The notes under the pieces are model-generated. The model ran no database searches. It saw nothing but the letters and a program-made list of their open reading frames with translations, and was not told the DNA's origin. The position numbers were made by a program, and so were the translations under genes. A DNA stretch of 19,297 nt from Pseudomonadota bacterium (GTDB lineage: Bacteria > Pseudomonadota > Alphaproteobacteria > Rhizobiales > Rhizobiaceae), in the NCBI GenBank assembly GCA_023399635.1, contig JAEWOP010000121.1:1-19297 (forward strand), given 5' to 3'. Below, in pieces: positions 1 through 8,464 of this stretch (the first letter of the stretch is position 1; the number at the start of each line of letters is the position of its first letter).

Positions 1-1361
1 GTCAGTTCCTGGAGCCCACCCGCATCATCGGCGCGTCCCGTAGCCCCCTCACGGACGACGAATACCGCAACTTTGCACGCGAGGCCCTGAAGACGCACCT
101 CAAACCGGGCGAATACGACGATGCCGCTGTCGAGGGGTTCTGCAAGCGTCTCTTTTACGTTTCCGTCGATGCCAAGTCCGACCAAGGGTGGGACAAGCTC
201 AAGAAACTGCTCGATGAAGGCAAGGATCGTGTTCGAGCCTTCTATCTGGCCGTTGCGCCTTCCATCTTCGGTCCCATCTCGGAGAAGATCCGCGACCACA
301 AGCTGATCACCAGCCAGACTCGGATCGTCGTCGAGAAGCCGATCGGACGTGATCTTGCCTCGGCACTTCACCTGAACGACACGATCGGCAAGGTGTTCCC
401 GGAAGAGCAGATCTTCCGCATCGACCATTACCTCGGCAAGGAGACCGTGCAGAACCTGATGGCGCTGCGGTTTGCCAATGCTCTCTACGAGCCGCTTTGG
501 AACGCCCAGCACATTGACCACGTGCAGATCACGGTTGCTGAGGCCGTGGGTCTCGAGGGCCGTGCCGGATATTACGATACGGCCGGCGCATTGCGCGACA
601 TGGTGCAGAACCACATCCTCCAACTCCTCTGCCTCGTCGCGATGGAAGTACCCTCCTCCCTCAGCGCCGAAGCGGTGCGCGACGAAAAGCTTAAGGTGCT
701 TCACGCGCTCAAACCCATCAATGAGGCCAATGTCGAACAGGCAACCGTACGGGGCCAATACCGGGCCGGCGCCTCCTCGGGCGGACCGGTGAAAGGCTAT
801 CTGGAGGAGCTTGAAGGCGGCGTTTCCAACACCGAGACCTTTGTCGCCATCAAGGCGGAAATCGGCAACTGGCGCTGGGCCGGTGTGCCATTCTACATCC
901 GCACAGGAAAGCGACTGGCGACCCGTGTTTCCGAGATTGTCATCACGTTCAAGCCGATCCCGCACAACATCTTCGACAGCGCGGCCGGACGGATCACTGC
1001 CAACCAGTTGATCATCCGCCTGCAGCCCGACGAGGGCGTCAAGCAATCGCTGATGATCAAGGATCCTGGCCCCGGCGGCATGCGCCTGCGCGGTGTGTCG
1101 CTCGACATGAGCTTCGCCGAGGCCTTCTCTGTGCGGCATCCCGATGCATACGAACGGCTACTCATGGACACGATCCGGTCAAACCAGACGCTGTTCATGC
1201 GCCGCGACGAAGTTGAGGCCGCCTGGCAGTGGATCGATCCCATCCTCAAGGGTTGGGAAAGCAGTGGCCAAGCCGTTCAGGGCTATACTGCAGGAACCTG
1301 GGGACCGAGCCAGGCGATTGCCTTGATCGAACGCGACGGGCGGACCTGGCATGAAGCTTGA
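1..1361 (+). CDS. zwf: Glucose-6-phosphate 1-dehydrogenase, 5' end cut by window
   Basis: Oxidises glucose-6-phosphate to 6-phosphogluconolactone with NAD(P)+ in the cytoplasm, the first step of the Entner-Doudoroff and oxidative pentose phosphate routes. The reading frame is open from base 3, so 452 residues are visible. The family is usually about 490 residues, so roughly 40 N-terminal residues, including the GxxGDLA dinucleotide-binding motif, lie outside the window. The substrate-binding EKPIGRD motif and the active-site signature RIDHYLGKE (bases 418-444), with its catalytic histidine, are both present, as is the C-terminal beta+alpha domain. The TGA stop (1359-1361) lies inside the first codons of pgl, so the two genes overlap by 11 bases and are probably translationally coupled. 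Identification is secure. Confidence 0.97.
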   Translation, partial: QFLEPTRIIGASRSPLTDDEYRNFAREALKTHLKPGEYDDAAVEGFCKRLFYVSVDAKSDQGWDKLKKLLDEGKDRVRAFYLAVAPSIFGPISEKIRDHKLITSQTRIVVEKPIGRDLASALHLNDTIGKVFPEEQIFRIDHYLGKETVQNLMALRFANALYEPLWNAQHIDHVQITVAEAVGLEGRAGYYDTAGALRDMVQNHILQLLCLVAMEVPSSLSAEAVRDEKLKVLHALKPINEANVEQATVRGQYRAGASSGGPVKGYLEELEGGVSNTETFVAIKAEIGNWRWAGVPFYIRTGKRLATRVSEIVITFKPIPHNIFDSAAGRITANQLIIRLQPDEGVKQSLMIKDPGPGGMRLRGVSLDMSFAEAFSVRHPDAYERLLMDTIRSNQTLFMRRDEVEAAWQWIDPILKGWESSGQAVQGYTAGTWGPSQAIALIERDGRTWHEA

Positions 1362-2064
1362 ACCCACAGAACTGACCCTGCACGAATTCGCCGATGGAGC
1401 GACACTTGCCGATAAGCTCGCCGATCAGGCGGCCCACCGGCTTGCGGCAGCCATTGAGGCGAAAGGCAGTGCAAGCCTTGTCGTCTCCGGCGGCTCCACC
1501 CCTAAGAAGTTCTTCCAGGCGCTGTCGACGCGCAAGATCGATTGGGCAAAAGTCACGGTGACGCTCGTCGATGAGCGCTTCGTGCCGGTCGATAATCCGC
1601 GGTCGAACCATTTGTTGGTGAAACAAAACCTCCTCCAGAACGAGGCAGCGGCAGCGCAGTTCATTCCGCTTTTCCACGACTGTCCGAGTGCCGAAGACGC
1701 GGCTGTGGCGGCAACGCAAGAGACTTCGCGCATCGGCAGCCCGCTCGACGTGGTTATCCTCGGAATGGGCGGCGACGGACATACCGCGTCCTTCTTCCCG
1801 CATGGCGATCGCCTCACCCAGGCTCTCGACACGGAGGGCCCGCGTTGCGTCATGCCGATGGAGGCCGAGGGCGCAGACGAGCCGAGACTCACTTTTTCCT
1901 TCTCCAGCCTCACTGATGCCGGGCTGCTCGTGCTTCACATCGAAGGCGAGGCGAAGAAGGATGTTCTGAAGCAGGCGCAATCGGGCACTGATGAGACCGA
2001 GATGCCAATCCGCGCCGTCCTCAACCGCGCCGCCTCACCGGTGGAGATCTACTGGGCTCCCTGA
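1351..2064 (+). CDS. pgl: 6-phosphogluconolactonase
   Basis: Hydrolyses 6-phospho-glucono-1,5-lactone to 6-phosphogluconate, linking Zwf to Edd. The 237-residue product matches the usual length of the DevB/SOL-type lactonase family. Visible signatures are VVSGGSTPKKFF near residues 44-55, VTLVDERFVP at 69-79 followed by the conserved NPRSNH, and LGMGGDGHTASFFP at 137-150, which forms the phosphate and substrate site. The ATG at 1351 overlaps the end of zwf by 11 bases, and no better start exists downstream before the conserved core. It is the middle gene of a zwf-pgl-edd operon; 77-83 bases separate it from edd. Confidence 0.96.
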   Translation: MKLEPTELTLHEFADGATLADKLADQAAHRLAAAIEAKGSASLVVSGGSTPKKFFQALSTRKIDWAKVTVTLVDERFVPVDNPRSNHLLVKQNLLQNEAAAAQFIPLFHDCPSAEDAAVAATQETSRIGSPLDVVILGMGGDGHTASFFPHGDRLTQALDTEGPRCVMPMEAEGADEPRLTFSFSSLTDAGLLVLHIEGEAKKDVLKQAQSGTDETEMPIRAVLNRAASPVEIYWAP

Positions 2065-2147
2065 GCCCCACGACGAAGCAATCATCCGGAGCAATCCGGC
2101 GGCAACTGCCGCTCCCAGCCGGTGCTCCCGAACCGAAGGACATGGCC

Positions 2148-3968
2148 ATGGCTGCTCAATCCAGCATCGAAGCAATCACAGCCCGCATCATCGAGCGTTC
2201 AAGGCCGCACCGCGAGGCCTATCTCGACCGGGTCCGTCGCGCCATTTCCCGAGGGCCGCATCGTTCTGTGCTTTCCTGTGGCAACCTTGCGCATGGCTTT
2301 GCCGCTTGCTCCCCCTCCGACAAGGCTGATCTGGCCGCAGACGTGGTACCGAACATCGGCATCATTACCGCATATAATGATATGCTGTCGGCGCATCAGC
2401 CCTTCGAAACCTATCCGCAGATCATCCGGGACGCGGCGCGCGAAGCTGGCGGCGTCGCGCAGGTGGCGGGCGGCGTTCCCGCCATGTGTGACGGGGTTAC
2501 GCAAGGGCAGCCGGGCATGGAGCTGTCGCTCTTCTCGCGCGACGCCATTGCGATGGCCGCAGGTATCGGGCTGAGCCACAACATGTTCGACGCGGCCGTC
2601 TATCTCGGCGTCTGCGACAAGATCGTGCCAGGCCTGATGATCGCAGCCATGACATTCGGGCACCTTCCCGCCGTGTTCATCCCCGCCGGGCCGATGACGG
2701 CCGGGCTGCCAAACGACGAGAAGTCGCGCATCCGCCAGCTCTATGCAGAAGGCAAGGTTGGCAGGGAGGAGCTGCTGGAGGCCGAGTCCAAATCCTATCA
2801 CGGTCCTGGCACCTGCACCTTCTACGGCACAGCCAATTCAAACCAGATGCTGATGGAGATCATGGGCTTCCACCTGCCCGGCGCTTCCTTCATCAATCCG
2901 GGCACGCCGCTACGCGATGCCTTGACCAAGGAAGCTGCAAAGCGGGCGCTCGCCATCACTGCGCTCGGCAACGAGTTCACGCCGGCTGGAGAAATGATCG
3001 ACGAACGCTCTATCGTCAACGGCGTCGTTGGGCTGCATGCGACCGGTGGCTCCACCAATCATACGCTCCATCTTGTCGCGATGGCGCGCGCAGCCGGTAT
3101 CCACCTGACGTGGCAGGACATCTCAGAACTGTCCGACATCGTGCCGCTGCTTGCCCGCGTTTATCCGAACGGGCTGGCGGACGTGAACCACTTCCATGCC
3201 GCCGGTGGCATGGGCTTCCTGATCAAGCAACTCCTGAAGGGCGGCCTGCTGCATGATGATGTCCGGACGGTTTTCGGGCATGGCCTGGAAGCCTATACGA
3301 TTGAAGCCAAGCTTGGCGAAAACGGCGCGGTTGCCCGCCAGCCGATCCCGGACGAGAGCGGCGACCCAAAGGTTCTGGCGCGGATAGAGGCCCCCTTCCA
3401 GTCAAACGGCGGACTGAAGATGCTCGCCGGGAATATCGGCAAGGCCGTCATCAAGATCTCGGCGGTCAAGCCGGAGCGGCACATCGTTGAGGCGCCCGCC
3501 ATCGTGTTTCACGACCAGCAGGAACTGCAGGACGCGTTCAAGGATGGCCGGCTCAACCGCGACTTTGTGGCAGTCGTCCGCTTCCAAGGGCCAAAGGCGA
3601 ACGGCATGCCGGAACTGCACCGGCTGACCCCGCCGCTCGGCGTGCTGCAAGATCGGGGCTACAAGGTCGCGCTCCTGACTGACGGGCGCATGTCCGGCGC
3701 GTCTGGTAAGGTGCCGGCGGCCATTCATGTCACGCCGGAAGCCTGCGACGGTGGCGCAATAGCCCGCATCCGGGATGGCGACATGATCCGCCTGGATGCA
3801 GTCAAAGGCACGCTTGAGGTTCTGGTGGATGCTGCAGAATTCGCAACGCGCCCACTGGCCGAGGCCACTCTGGAGGACAATGAATTCGGCATGGGACGCG
3901 AGTTGTTTGCGCCATTTCGCCGCTATGCAGGGCGCGCCGATCAGGGCGCGAGCGTCTTCTTCGCCTGA
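2148..3968 (+). CDS. edd: Phosphogluconate dehydratase
   Basis: Dehydrates 6-phosphogluconate to 2-keto-3-deoxy-6-phosphogluconate (KDPG), the committed Entner-Doudoroff step. It belongs to the IlvD/Edd family, which uses an [4Fe-4S] cluster. Counting from the ATG at 2148, the three family cysteines are Cys114 (PAMCDGVTQG), Cys156 (GVCDKIVPG) and Cys223 (GTCTFYGTANSNQ). The C-terminal signature GRMSGASGKVPAA is also intact. Length is 606 residues, normal for Edd. An in-frame ATG occurs two codons earlier (2142), but the AAGGA at 2136-2140 is only 1 base from it and 7 bases from the ATG at 2148, so I prefer 2148. The downstream aldolase gene eda is not in the window. The gene converges on a PilZ-domain gene with a 9-base gap. 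Confidence 0.96.
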   Translation: MAAQSSIEAITARIIERSRPHREAYLDRVRRAISRGPHRSVLSCGNLAHGFAACSPSDKADLAADVVPNIGIITAYNDMLSAHQPFETYPQIIRDAAREAGGVAQVAGGVPAMCDGVTQGQPGMELSLFSRDAIAMAAGIGLSHNMFDAAVYLGVCDKIVPGLMIAAMTFGHLPAVFIPAGPMTAGLPNDEKSRIRQLYAEGKVGREELLEAESKSYHGPGTCTFYGTANSNQMLMEIMGFHLPGASFINPGTPLRDALTKEAAKRALAITALGNEFTPAGEMIDERSIVNGVVGLHATGGSTNHTLHLVAMARAAGIHLTWQDISELSDIVPLLARVYPNGLADVNHFHAAGGMGFLIKQLLKGGLLHDDVRTVFGHGLEAYTIEAKLGENGAVARQPIPDESGDPKVLARIEAPFQSNGGLKMLAGNIGKAVIKISAVKPERHIVEAPAIVFHDQQELQDAFKDGRLNRDFVAVVRFQGPKANGMPELHRLTPPLGVLQDRGYKVALLTDGRMSGASGKVPAAIHVTPEACDGGAIARIRDGDMIRLDAVKGTLEVLVDAAEFATRPLAEATLEDNEFGMGRELFAPFRRYAGRADQGASVFFA

Positions 3969-3985
3969 TGATCCCGATCACCAGG
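3964..3985. terminator. Hairpin spanning both stop codons of convergent edd and PilZ genes
   Basis: An inverted repeat with 10-base arms CCTGATGATC (3964-3973) and GATCACCAGG (3976-3985) flanks two bases. On the + strand it has one A-C mismatch. Read as - strand RNA, that position becomes a G-U pair, so the whole stem pairs. It contains the edd TGA (3966-3968) and the complement of the PilZ TGA (3978-3980). Its place between convergent genes suits a shared bidirectional terminator or mRNA-end stabiliser. Neither side has a T-run, so intrinsic termination is unproven. Confidence 0.4.
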
Positions 3986-4388
3986 AACGGATGTCGAGGA
4001 CCTTGTCGCGATGGGCGGGATGGGTGCTGAAGACGAAGATGCGGTCCAGCTCTTTCTGCGTGAGCAGCTTTAGGAAGCGGACTTCAATCGTGTTGTTGGC
4101 AAAGGTCTTCATCAGCAGGCAGCCCACCTTGGCGATGCGAGCGTCTGGAATGTCCAGATAGAACTGCTCCGGCAGCTTGTACTGGGTGAGAAGGCCAAGT
4201 ATGGCGCCGCTCATGGAGATGCGCAGCACATCACAGCGACGGGATGCCATGTTGAGCACACCCTTTTCGGTGTATTCGAGACGCGCGGCGTTCATTGTGT
4301 CTTCCATCCGGAACCGCGTTTCGCGGTCGTACATGAAAGACTCTTCCTTGTTCAGGAAATGGTTTTTGCCAATGTTCTGGACGCCCAC
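3978..4388 (-). CDS. Small PilZ-fold protein with degenerate c-di-GMP motifs
   Basis: A 136-residue soluble protein that resembles a single PilZ domain. The stretch CDVLRISMSGAILGL (about residues 52-66) sits where the PilZ (D/N)xSxxG motif is expected, and NNTIEVRFLKL near residue 100 resembles the final strand of the barrel. The aspartate or asparagine of the motif is replaced by arginine (RISMSG), and I see no clean RxxxR ahead of the first strand, only RETRFR. Canonical cyclic-di-GMP binding is therefore doubtful. The start shown is a GTG with GGGAG about nine bases upstream. The ATG at 4334 (residue 19), preceded by AAGGA, is a real alternative. It follows aglK on the same strand after 115 bases and may have its own promoter, since nothing links it to sugar uptake. 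Its role is unknown; motility or surface polysaccharide control would be a guess. Confidence 0.7.
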   Translation of the reverse strand: MGVQNIGKNHFLNKEESFMYDRETRFRMEDTMNAARLEYTEKGVLNMASRRCDVLRISMSGAILGLLTQYKLPEQFYLDIPDARIAKVGCLLMKTFANNTIEVRFLKLLTQKELDRIFVFSTHPAHRDKVLDIRSW

Positions 4389-4503
4389 GTCCTCTCTCCC
4401 TCTGAAGTGAGCAAAGGGTACTGGCGCTAGCTTAACAGAGGGTATCTTCTGCCCGCTTCAATACAAAGCTGTGAATGTCCCGGACCTTGAGCCTAACCAT
4501 TCG

Positions 4504-5598
4504 TTATGCCGGTCGGCGGTAGGTTTTTCCTTCTGAATCAAAAAGATGCAGCTTATCTGCTGGAGCAGAAAGACGAACAGTTTCTCCCTTTCCGGCGGTG
4601 AAGATACCGGGCATCTTTGCGATGATTGGCTCCTGGCCGCCCAGACCCTCGAGGTAGAGAAGTGTGACTTCCCCAAGCGCTTCGACGATGCCAATCCTTC
4701 CCTCAAAGAGGAAATCGCCATTGGCGGAAACGATGAGATCCTCCGGCCTCACGCCAAAGCTTGCGCTTTTTCCAACGTCCGAGGCTGGCGTGGCGATGGG
4801 CAGTCGAACGTGTTTGCCATCTGCAAGGGAAATCGTCGTTGCTTCGCCCGCCTCTGAAATCGTTACCGGAATAATATTAATCGCCGGTGAGCCGATGAAC
4901 TGAGCGACAAAGAGATTATGCGGGCGTTCATAAAGCTCCAGTGGTGGTCCCACCTGCTCTATCCTGCCGGCGGATAACACAACGATTCGATCTGCCAGGG
5001 TCATGGCCTCAACCTGATCGTGCGTAACATAGATCATCGTCGTGTCCGGCATCGATTCATTGAGCTTTGCAATCTCGATGCGCGTGGCAACCCGCAAGGC
5101 CGCATCGAGGTTGGAGAGCGGCTCGTCAAACAGGAACACTTTCGGGTCACGGCAAATCGCCCGGCCAATGGCGACGCGCTGGCGCTGCCCGCCTGACAAT
5201 GCCTTCGGAAGTCGATCCAGGTAAGGCGTGAGCTGAAGGATATCGGCCGCCGCGCGCACGCGGCGATCGATCTCGGTCTTGTTTTCCTTGGCGATCCTCA
5301 TTCCGAAGGCCATGTTGTCGTAGACCGTCATATGCGGGTAAAGCGCATAGGACTGGAAGACCATGGCGATGCCGCGCTTGGCAGGCGGCACCTCGTTGAC
5401 CAGCTGGTTGTCGATATACATCTCACCGCCGGTGATGGTCTCCAGCCCGGCGATCATGCGCAAAAGAGTTGATTTTCCACAGCCAGAGGGCCCGACAAAG
5501 ACGACGAACTCCCCCTGCTTGATCTCCAGATCGATCCCGTGGATCACCTTGACCTGACCATAGGCCTTGCGGATGTCCTTCAGTACGACACCTGTCAT
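4504..5598 (-). CDS. aglK: Alpha-glucoside ABC transporter ATP-binding protein
   Basis: The cytoplasmic ATPase subunit that powers alpha-glucoside import through AglF and AglG. It is a 364-residue MalK/UgpC-type protein. Walker A GPSGCGKST is at residues 36-44, the Q-loop glutamine near 82, signature LSGGQ at 134-138, Walker B VFLFDEP at 154-160, and the H-loop histidine at 193 in VTHDQVEAMT. After about residue 235 comes the C-terminal regulatory OB-type (TOBE) region, with the family landmark FGVRPEDL. I start it at the ATG at 5598, preceded by GGAGGAA at good spacing. The open frame continues upstream to 5649 but runs into aglA and lacks family sequence. It is the last gene of the operon, 20 bases after aglA. 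Confidence 0.93.
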   Translation of the reverse strand: MTGVVLKDIRKAYGQVKVIHGIDLEIKQGEFVVFVGPSGCGKSTLLRMIAGLETITGGEMYIDNQLVNEVPPAKRGIAMVFQSYALYPHMTVYDNMAFGMRIAKENKTEIDRRVRAAADILQLTPYLDRLPKALSGGQRQRVAIGRAICRDPKVFLFDEPLSNLDAALRVATRIEIAKLNESMPDTTMIYVTHDQVEAMTLADRIVVLSAGRIEQVGPPLELYERPHNLFVAQFIGSPAINIIPVTISEAGEATTISLADGKHVRLPIATPASDVGKSASFGVRPEDLIVSANGDFLFEGRIGIVEALGEVTLLYLEGLGGQEPIIAKMPGIFTAGKGETVRLSAPADKLHLFDSEGKTYRRPA

Positions 5599-5618
5599 GT
5601 GCTTCCTCCCCTTGTCTG

Positions 5619-7274
5619 TCAGGCGCGACGGGCGAAGAACGCCCCCCAAGCCGGCAGGTTTATCTGGTTGCCTTCCACAGTGCTCGCAAACCCGTGTCCG
5701 TCAAGCATTTCCCAATCCCCTGGCGGCGGCTCGAGACTCGCAGCTTCAGGACTCATGTTGAACACACACAGGATGGTTTCATTCCCAGCAAGCCGCGCGT
5801 ATTGCAGGAGCGGATCCTGCGAAGCGAGGAATCGGATTTCTCCCGTCACCAGCGCCGGATGCTGCTTCCGGAATGCCAGGAAGCGGCGGTACTGCTCCAG
5901 CACGGATTCCGGGTCGCCATATTGAGCGCTGACCGCCCGCAGCTGATGCTCCACCGGGATGGGCAGCCAGGTTTTATCCGATGTCGAAAAGCCGGCCTGC
6001 AGTGCCTGTGCATCCCAGACCATCGGCGTGCGGCAACCGTCGCGGCCCTTGAACTCCGGCCAGAACTGGATGCCATAGGGGTCCTGAAGATCGGCGTAGG
6101 CAATGTCAGCCTCCGTCAAGCCGAGCTCTTCGCCTTGATAGATGCAGACCGACCCTCTCTGGGTCATCAGGATCGCAGAAAGAAGCCGGGCATAGGCATC
6201 ACGGTCCAAGACATCTGAACCCCATCGGGTTGGGTGACGGACGACATCGTGATTGGAAAACGCCCAGCATGCCCAACCTTCCGGCGCGGCTTGGGAAAAC
6301 GCGGATTGAACCTCGGCAACACGCGACGGCGTCAATGCATCGGGAGCCAGAAACTCAAAGGCGTAGCACATGTGCATCTTGTCGCCACCAGACGTATATT
6401 CCCCGACGATCTCCAATCCGCGCTGACTGTCTCCGACTTCTCCTACGGCCGCGATCGCGGGAAATTCATCCAGTACGGCGCGAAACCGTCTCAGGAATTC
6501 AAGGTTCTCAGGTCGGTTCTTGTCGTAGATGTGCTCCTGGAAGTTGTAAGGATTGACGGCGGGCGCCGTCGAGGCATTGCGGCGCGACGGCTCAAGCGCC
6601 GGGTTGTCACGCAGGTCGCGATCGTGAAAGTAGAAGTTGATCGTGTCCAGCCGAAAGCCATCCACGCCTCGCTTCAGCCAGAAGCGGGTCATCTCCAGAA
6701 GCGCATCCTGGACCTCTGGATTGTGCAGGTTGAGATCCGGCTGCGAAGTCAGGAAGTTGTGCATGTAATACTGCATACGCGTCGGGTCCCAATGCCAGGC
6801 AGACCCGCCGAAGATCGACAGCCAGTTATTGGGCGGCGTGCCATCAGGTTTGGCGTCCGCCCAGACATACCAATCCGCCCTCGGGTTGACGCGGCTCGAC
6901 CGGCTCTCGATGAACCATGCGTGCTGATCCGAGCTGTGGGACATCACCAGATCGATCATGACCTTCAGGCCCAAACGATGGGCTTCGTGGATCAGACCAT
7001 CGAAATCGGAAAGCGTCCCGAACATCGGGTCGACGTCGGTGTAGTTCGAGACGTCGTAGCCGAAATCCCTCATCGGCGAAGGAAAGAAGGGCGAGATCCA
7101 GATCGCGTCCGCGCCAAGTGCGGCGACATGCGGCAGACGCGCAGTAATGCCCTTCAGGTCGCCAATGCCATCGCCATTGGAGTCCTGGAATGAGCGCGGA
7201 TAAATCTGATAAATGACGGCCCCGCGCCACCAGTCCTTGTCCGGTGCGACGGAGCTTCCTGCCACAATGGTCAT
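5619..7274 (-). CDS. aglA: Alpha-glucosidase, GH13 family
   Basis: Hydrolyses alpha-glucosidic bonds of sugars delivered by the neighbouring transporter (sucrose, maltose, trehalose and related sugars are typical for this operon), releasing glucose in the cytoplasm. No signal peptide is visible, which fits an intracellular enzyme. The 551-residue protein carries the four GH13 regions: DLVMSH (108-113), GVDGFRLD with the nucleophile Asp210, VGEVGD with acid/base Glu279, and FSNHD with the transition-state Asp343. NGDGIGDL near residues 33-40 matches the calcium-loop region of oligo-1,6-glucosidase-like enzymes. The ATG at 7274 has AGGA about six bases upstream. It lies between aglG and aglK in one operon. 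The exact substrate range cannot be read from the sequence. Confidence 0.94.
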   Translation of the reverse strand: MTIVAGSSVAPDKDWWRGAVIYQIYPRSFQDSNGDGIGDLKGITARLPHVAALGADAIWISPFFPSPMRDFGYDVSNYTDVDPMFGTLSDFDGLIHEAHRLGLKVMIDLVMSHSSDQHAWFIESRSSRVNPRADWYVWADAKPDGTPPNNWLSIFGGSAWHWDPTRMQYYMHNFLTSQPDLNLHNPEVQDALLEMTRFWLKRGVDGFRLDTINFYFHDRDLRDNPALEPSRRNASTAPAVNPYNFQEHIYDKNRPENLEFLRRFRAVLDEFPAIAAVGEVGDSQRGLEIVGEYTSGGDKMHMCYAFEFLAPDALTPSRVAEVQSAFSQAAPEGWACWAFSNHDVVRHPTRWGSDVLDRDAYARLLSAILMTQRGSVCIYQGEELGLTEADIAYADLQDPYGIQFWPEFKGRDGCRTPMVWDAQALQAGFSTSDKTWLPIPVEHQLRAVSAQYGDPESVLEQYRRFLAFRKQHPALVTGEIRFLASQDPLLQYARLAGNETILCVFNMSPEAASLEPPPGDWEMLDGHGFASTVEGNQINLPAWGAFFARRA

Positions 7275-7299
7275 TCAAAATCCTATAAGTAAAAGCTAT

Positions 7300-8463
7300 T
7301 CAGCCGCCCTTGACTGATCCGGCCAGAAGGCCGCGCACCAGATATCGCTGGAGCGCAAAAAACACCAGAACCGGCACAATGATGGTGATGAAGGCGGAGG
7401 CCGTAAGGATTTCCCACTTGCCGCCCATGGATCCCAGAAGAGCATTGAGAGCGCCAGTCAAAACCAGCTCATCCCGGCTCGTCCCCAGGAACACCATCGC
7501 GACCAGAAGATCGTTCCATGTCCAGAGGAACTGGAAGATGGCGAAGGATGCCAGAGCGGGGAAGGACAGCGGCAGCACGATCTTCATGAAGATCTCAAAA
7601 TCGCTGGCGCCATCCACACGGGCCGACTCGATGATCTCCTTCGGCAGCCCCGCGATGTAGTTCCGCAGCAGGTAGATCGCGAGCGGCATGCCGAAGGCGG
7701 CGTGAGCCAGCCATATCCCGACATAACTTCGCGACGGCACGCCGAAGAAGGAACCGACGTCGTTGTAAAGGCGCAGAAGCGGGATCAGCGACATCTGCAG
7801 CGGCACCACGATCAATCCGACAACCAGTGCAATAAGCCAGGCGCGGCCAGGAAACTCCATCCAGGACAGTGCATAGGCTGCAAAGGCTGAGATGAGGATC
7901 GGTATAATTGTCGATGGGATAGCAACCGTGAGCGAGTTGACGAAGGCCTGCCCGATGCCTTGCGAGGTAAGGACCGTCTCGTAGTTTTCCGTCGTGAAGA
8001 CAGGAGGTGTCGCAACTGCCAAATAGACACGGCGACCGCGCTCGCCGTCGAAGGGCACGGTGCTGGAATGGATGTAGGAGCCGTCCTCGTTGACGATGAG
8101 GGTTTCGCCGTCGCCAAGATCGGCCGTTTCTCCGGCTTCGAATTCTGCCGGATCAGCCACCCTCGTGCCGAAGTAACGTACCGTGCCGCCGCCACTTTCG
8201 CCGAACACCGAGCCGGTGATGACATAGGCGGAACCTTCCTGGCGTGCCGCCGAAGGGTCCGCGAGGCGCGCAGCTTGCGTTTGCGTGGAGCTTGAAAACG
8301 CAGTCCACCAGCCGGAGGTCGTAATCTGCTCCCGGTCACGGATCGACGTAACGAAGATCCCGATCGTGGGGATCAGCCACAGGATGACGATCAGCAAGAC
8401 GGAGAGGTGGAGAAACAGACGCGGCAGACCGACGCGCCGCAGTCCCGTCGACATCGACGCCAT
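7300..8463 (-). CDS. aglG: Alpha-glucoside ABC transporter permease, MalG type
   Basis: An inner-membrane permease subunit that pairs with AglF and receives AglK. The 387-residue protein has a first membrane segment at about residues 15-40 and a core of further segments after residue 170. The EAA-loop ESARVDGASDFEIFMKIVLP (279-298) contacts the ATPase. Unlike the roughly 290-residue MalG, it has a hydrophilic stretch of about 130 residues (about 41-172) between the first and second segments, predicted to face the periplasm. I chose the ATG at 8463: GGAGG lies 8 bases before it, and it starts one base after the aglF stop. A GTG 21 bases further upstream would place that ribosome site inside the coding region. 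Confidence 0.92.
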   Translation of the reverse strand: MASMSTGLRRVGLPRLFLHLSVLLIVILWLIPTIGIFVTSIRDREQITTSGWWTAFSSSTQTQAARLADPSAARQEGSAYVITGSVFGESGGGTVRYFGTRVADPAEFEAGETADLGDGETLIVNEDGSYIHSSTVPFDGERGRRVYLAVATPPVFTTENYETVLTSQGIGQAFVNSLTVAIPSTIIPILISAFAAYALSWMEFPGRAWLIALVVGLIVVPLQMSLIPLLRLYNDVGSFFGVPSRSYVGIWLAHAAFGMPLAIYLLRNYIAGLPKEIIESARVDGASDFEIFMKIVLPLSFPALASFAIFQFLWTWNDLLVAMVFLGTSRDELVLTGALNALLGSMGGKWEILTASAFITIIVPVLVFFALQRYLVRGLLAGSVKGG

Positions 8464-8464
8464 G

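Noticed and set aside
1246..1980. Open frame of 244 codons on the - strand opposite pgl
   Set aside because: It lies entirely over zwf and pgl, whose products match families clearly. The translation shows no recognisable domain and has the composition typical of an antisense GC-rich shadow.
6234..7193. Open frame of 319 codons on the + strand opposite aglA
   Set aside because: Antisense to the well-supported GH13 gene, with no family signature and no sensible ribosome site.
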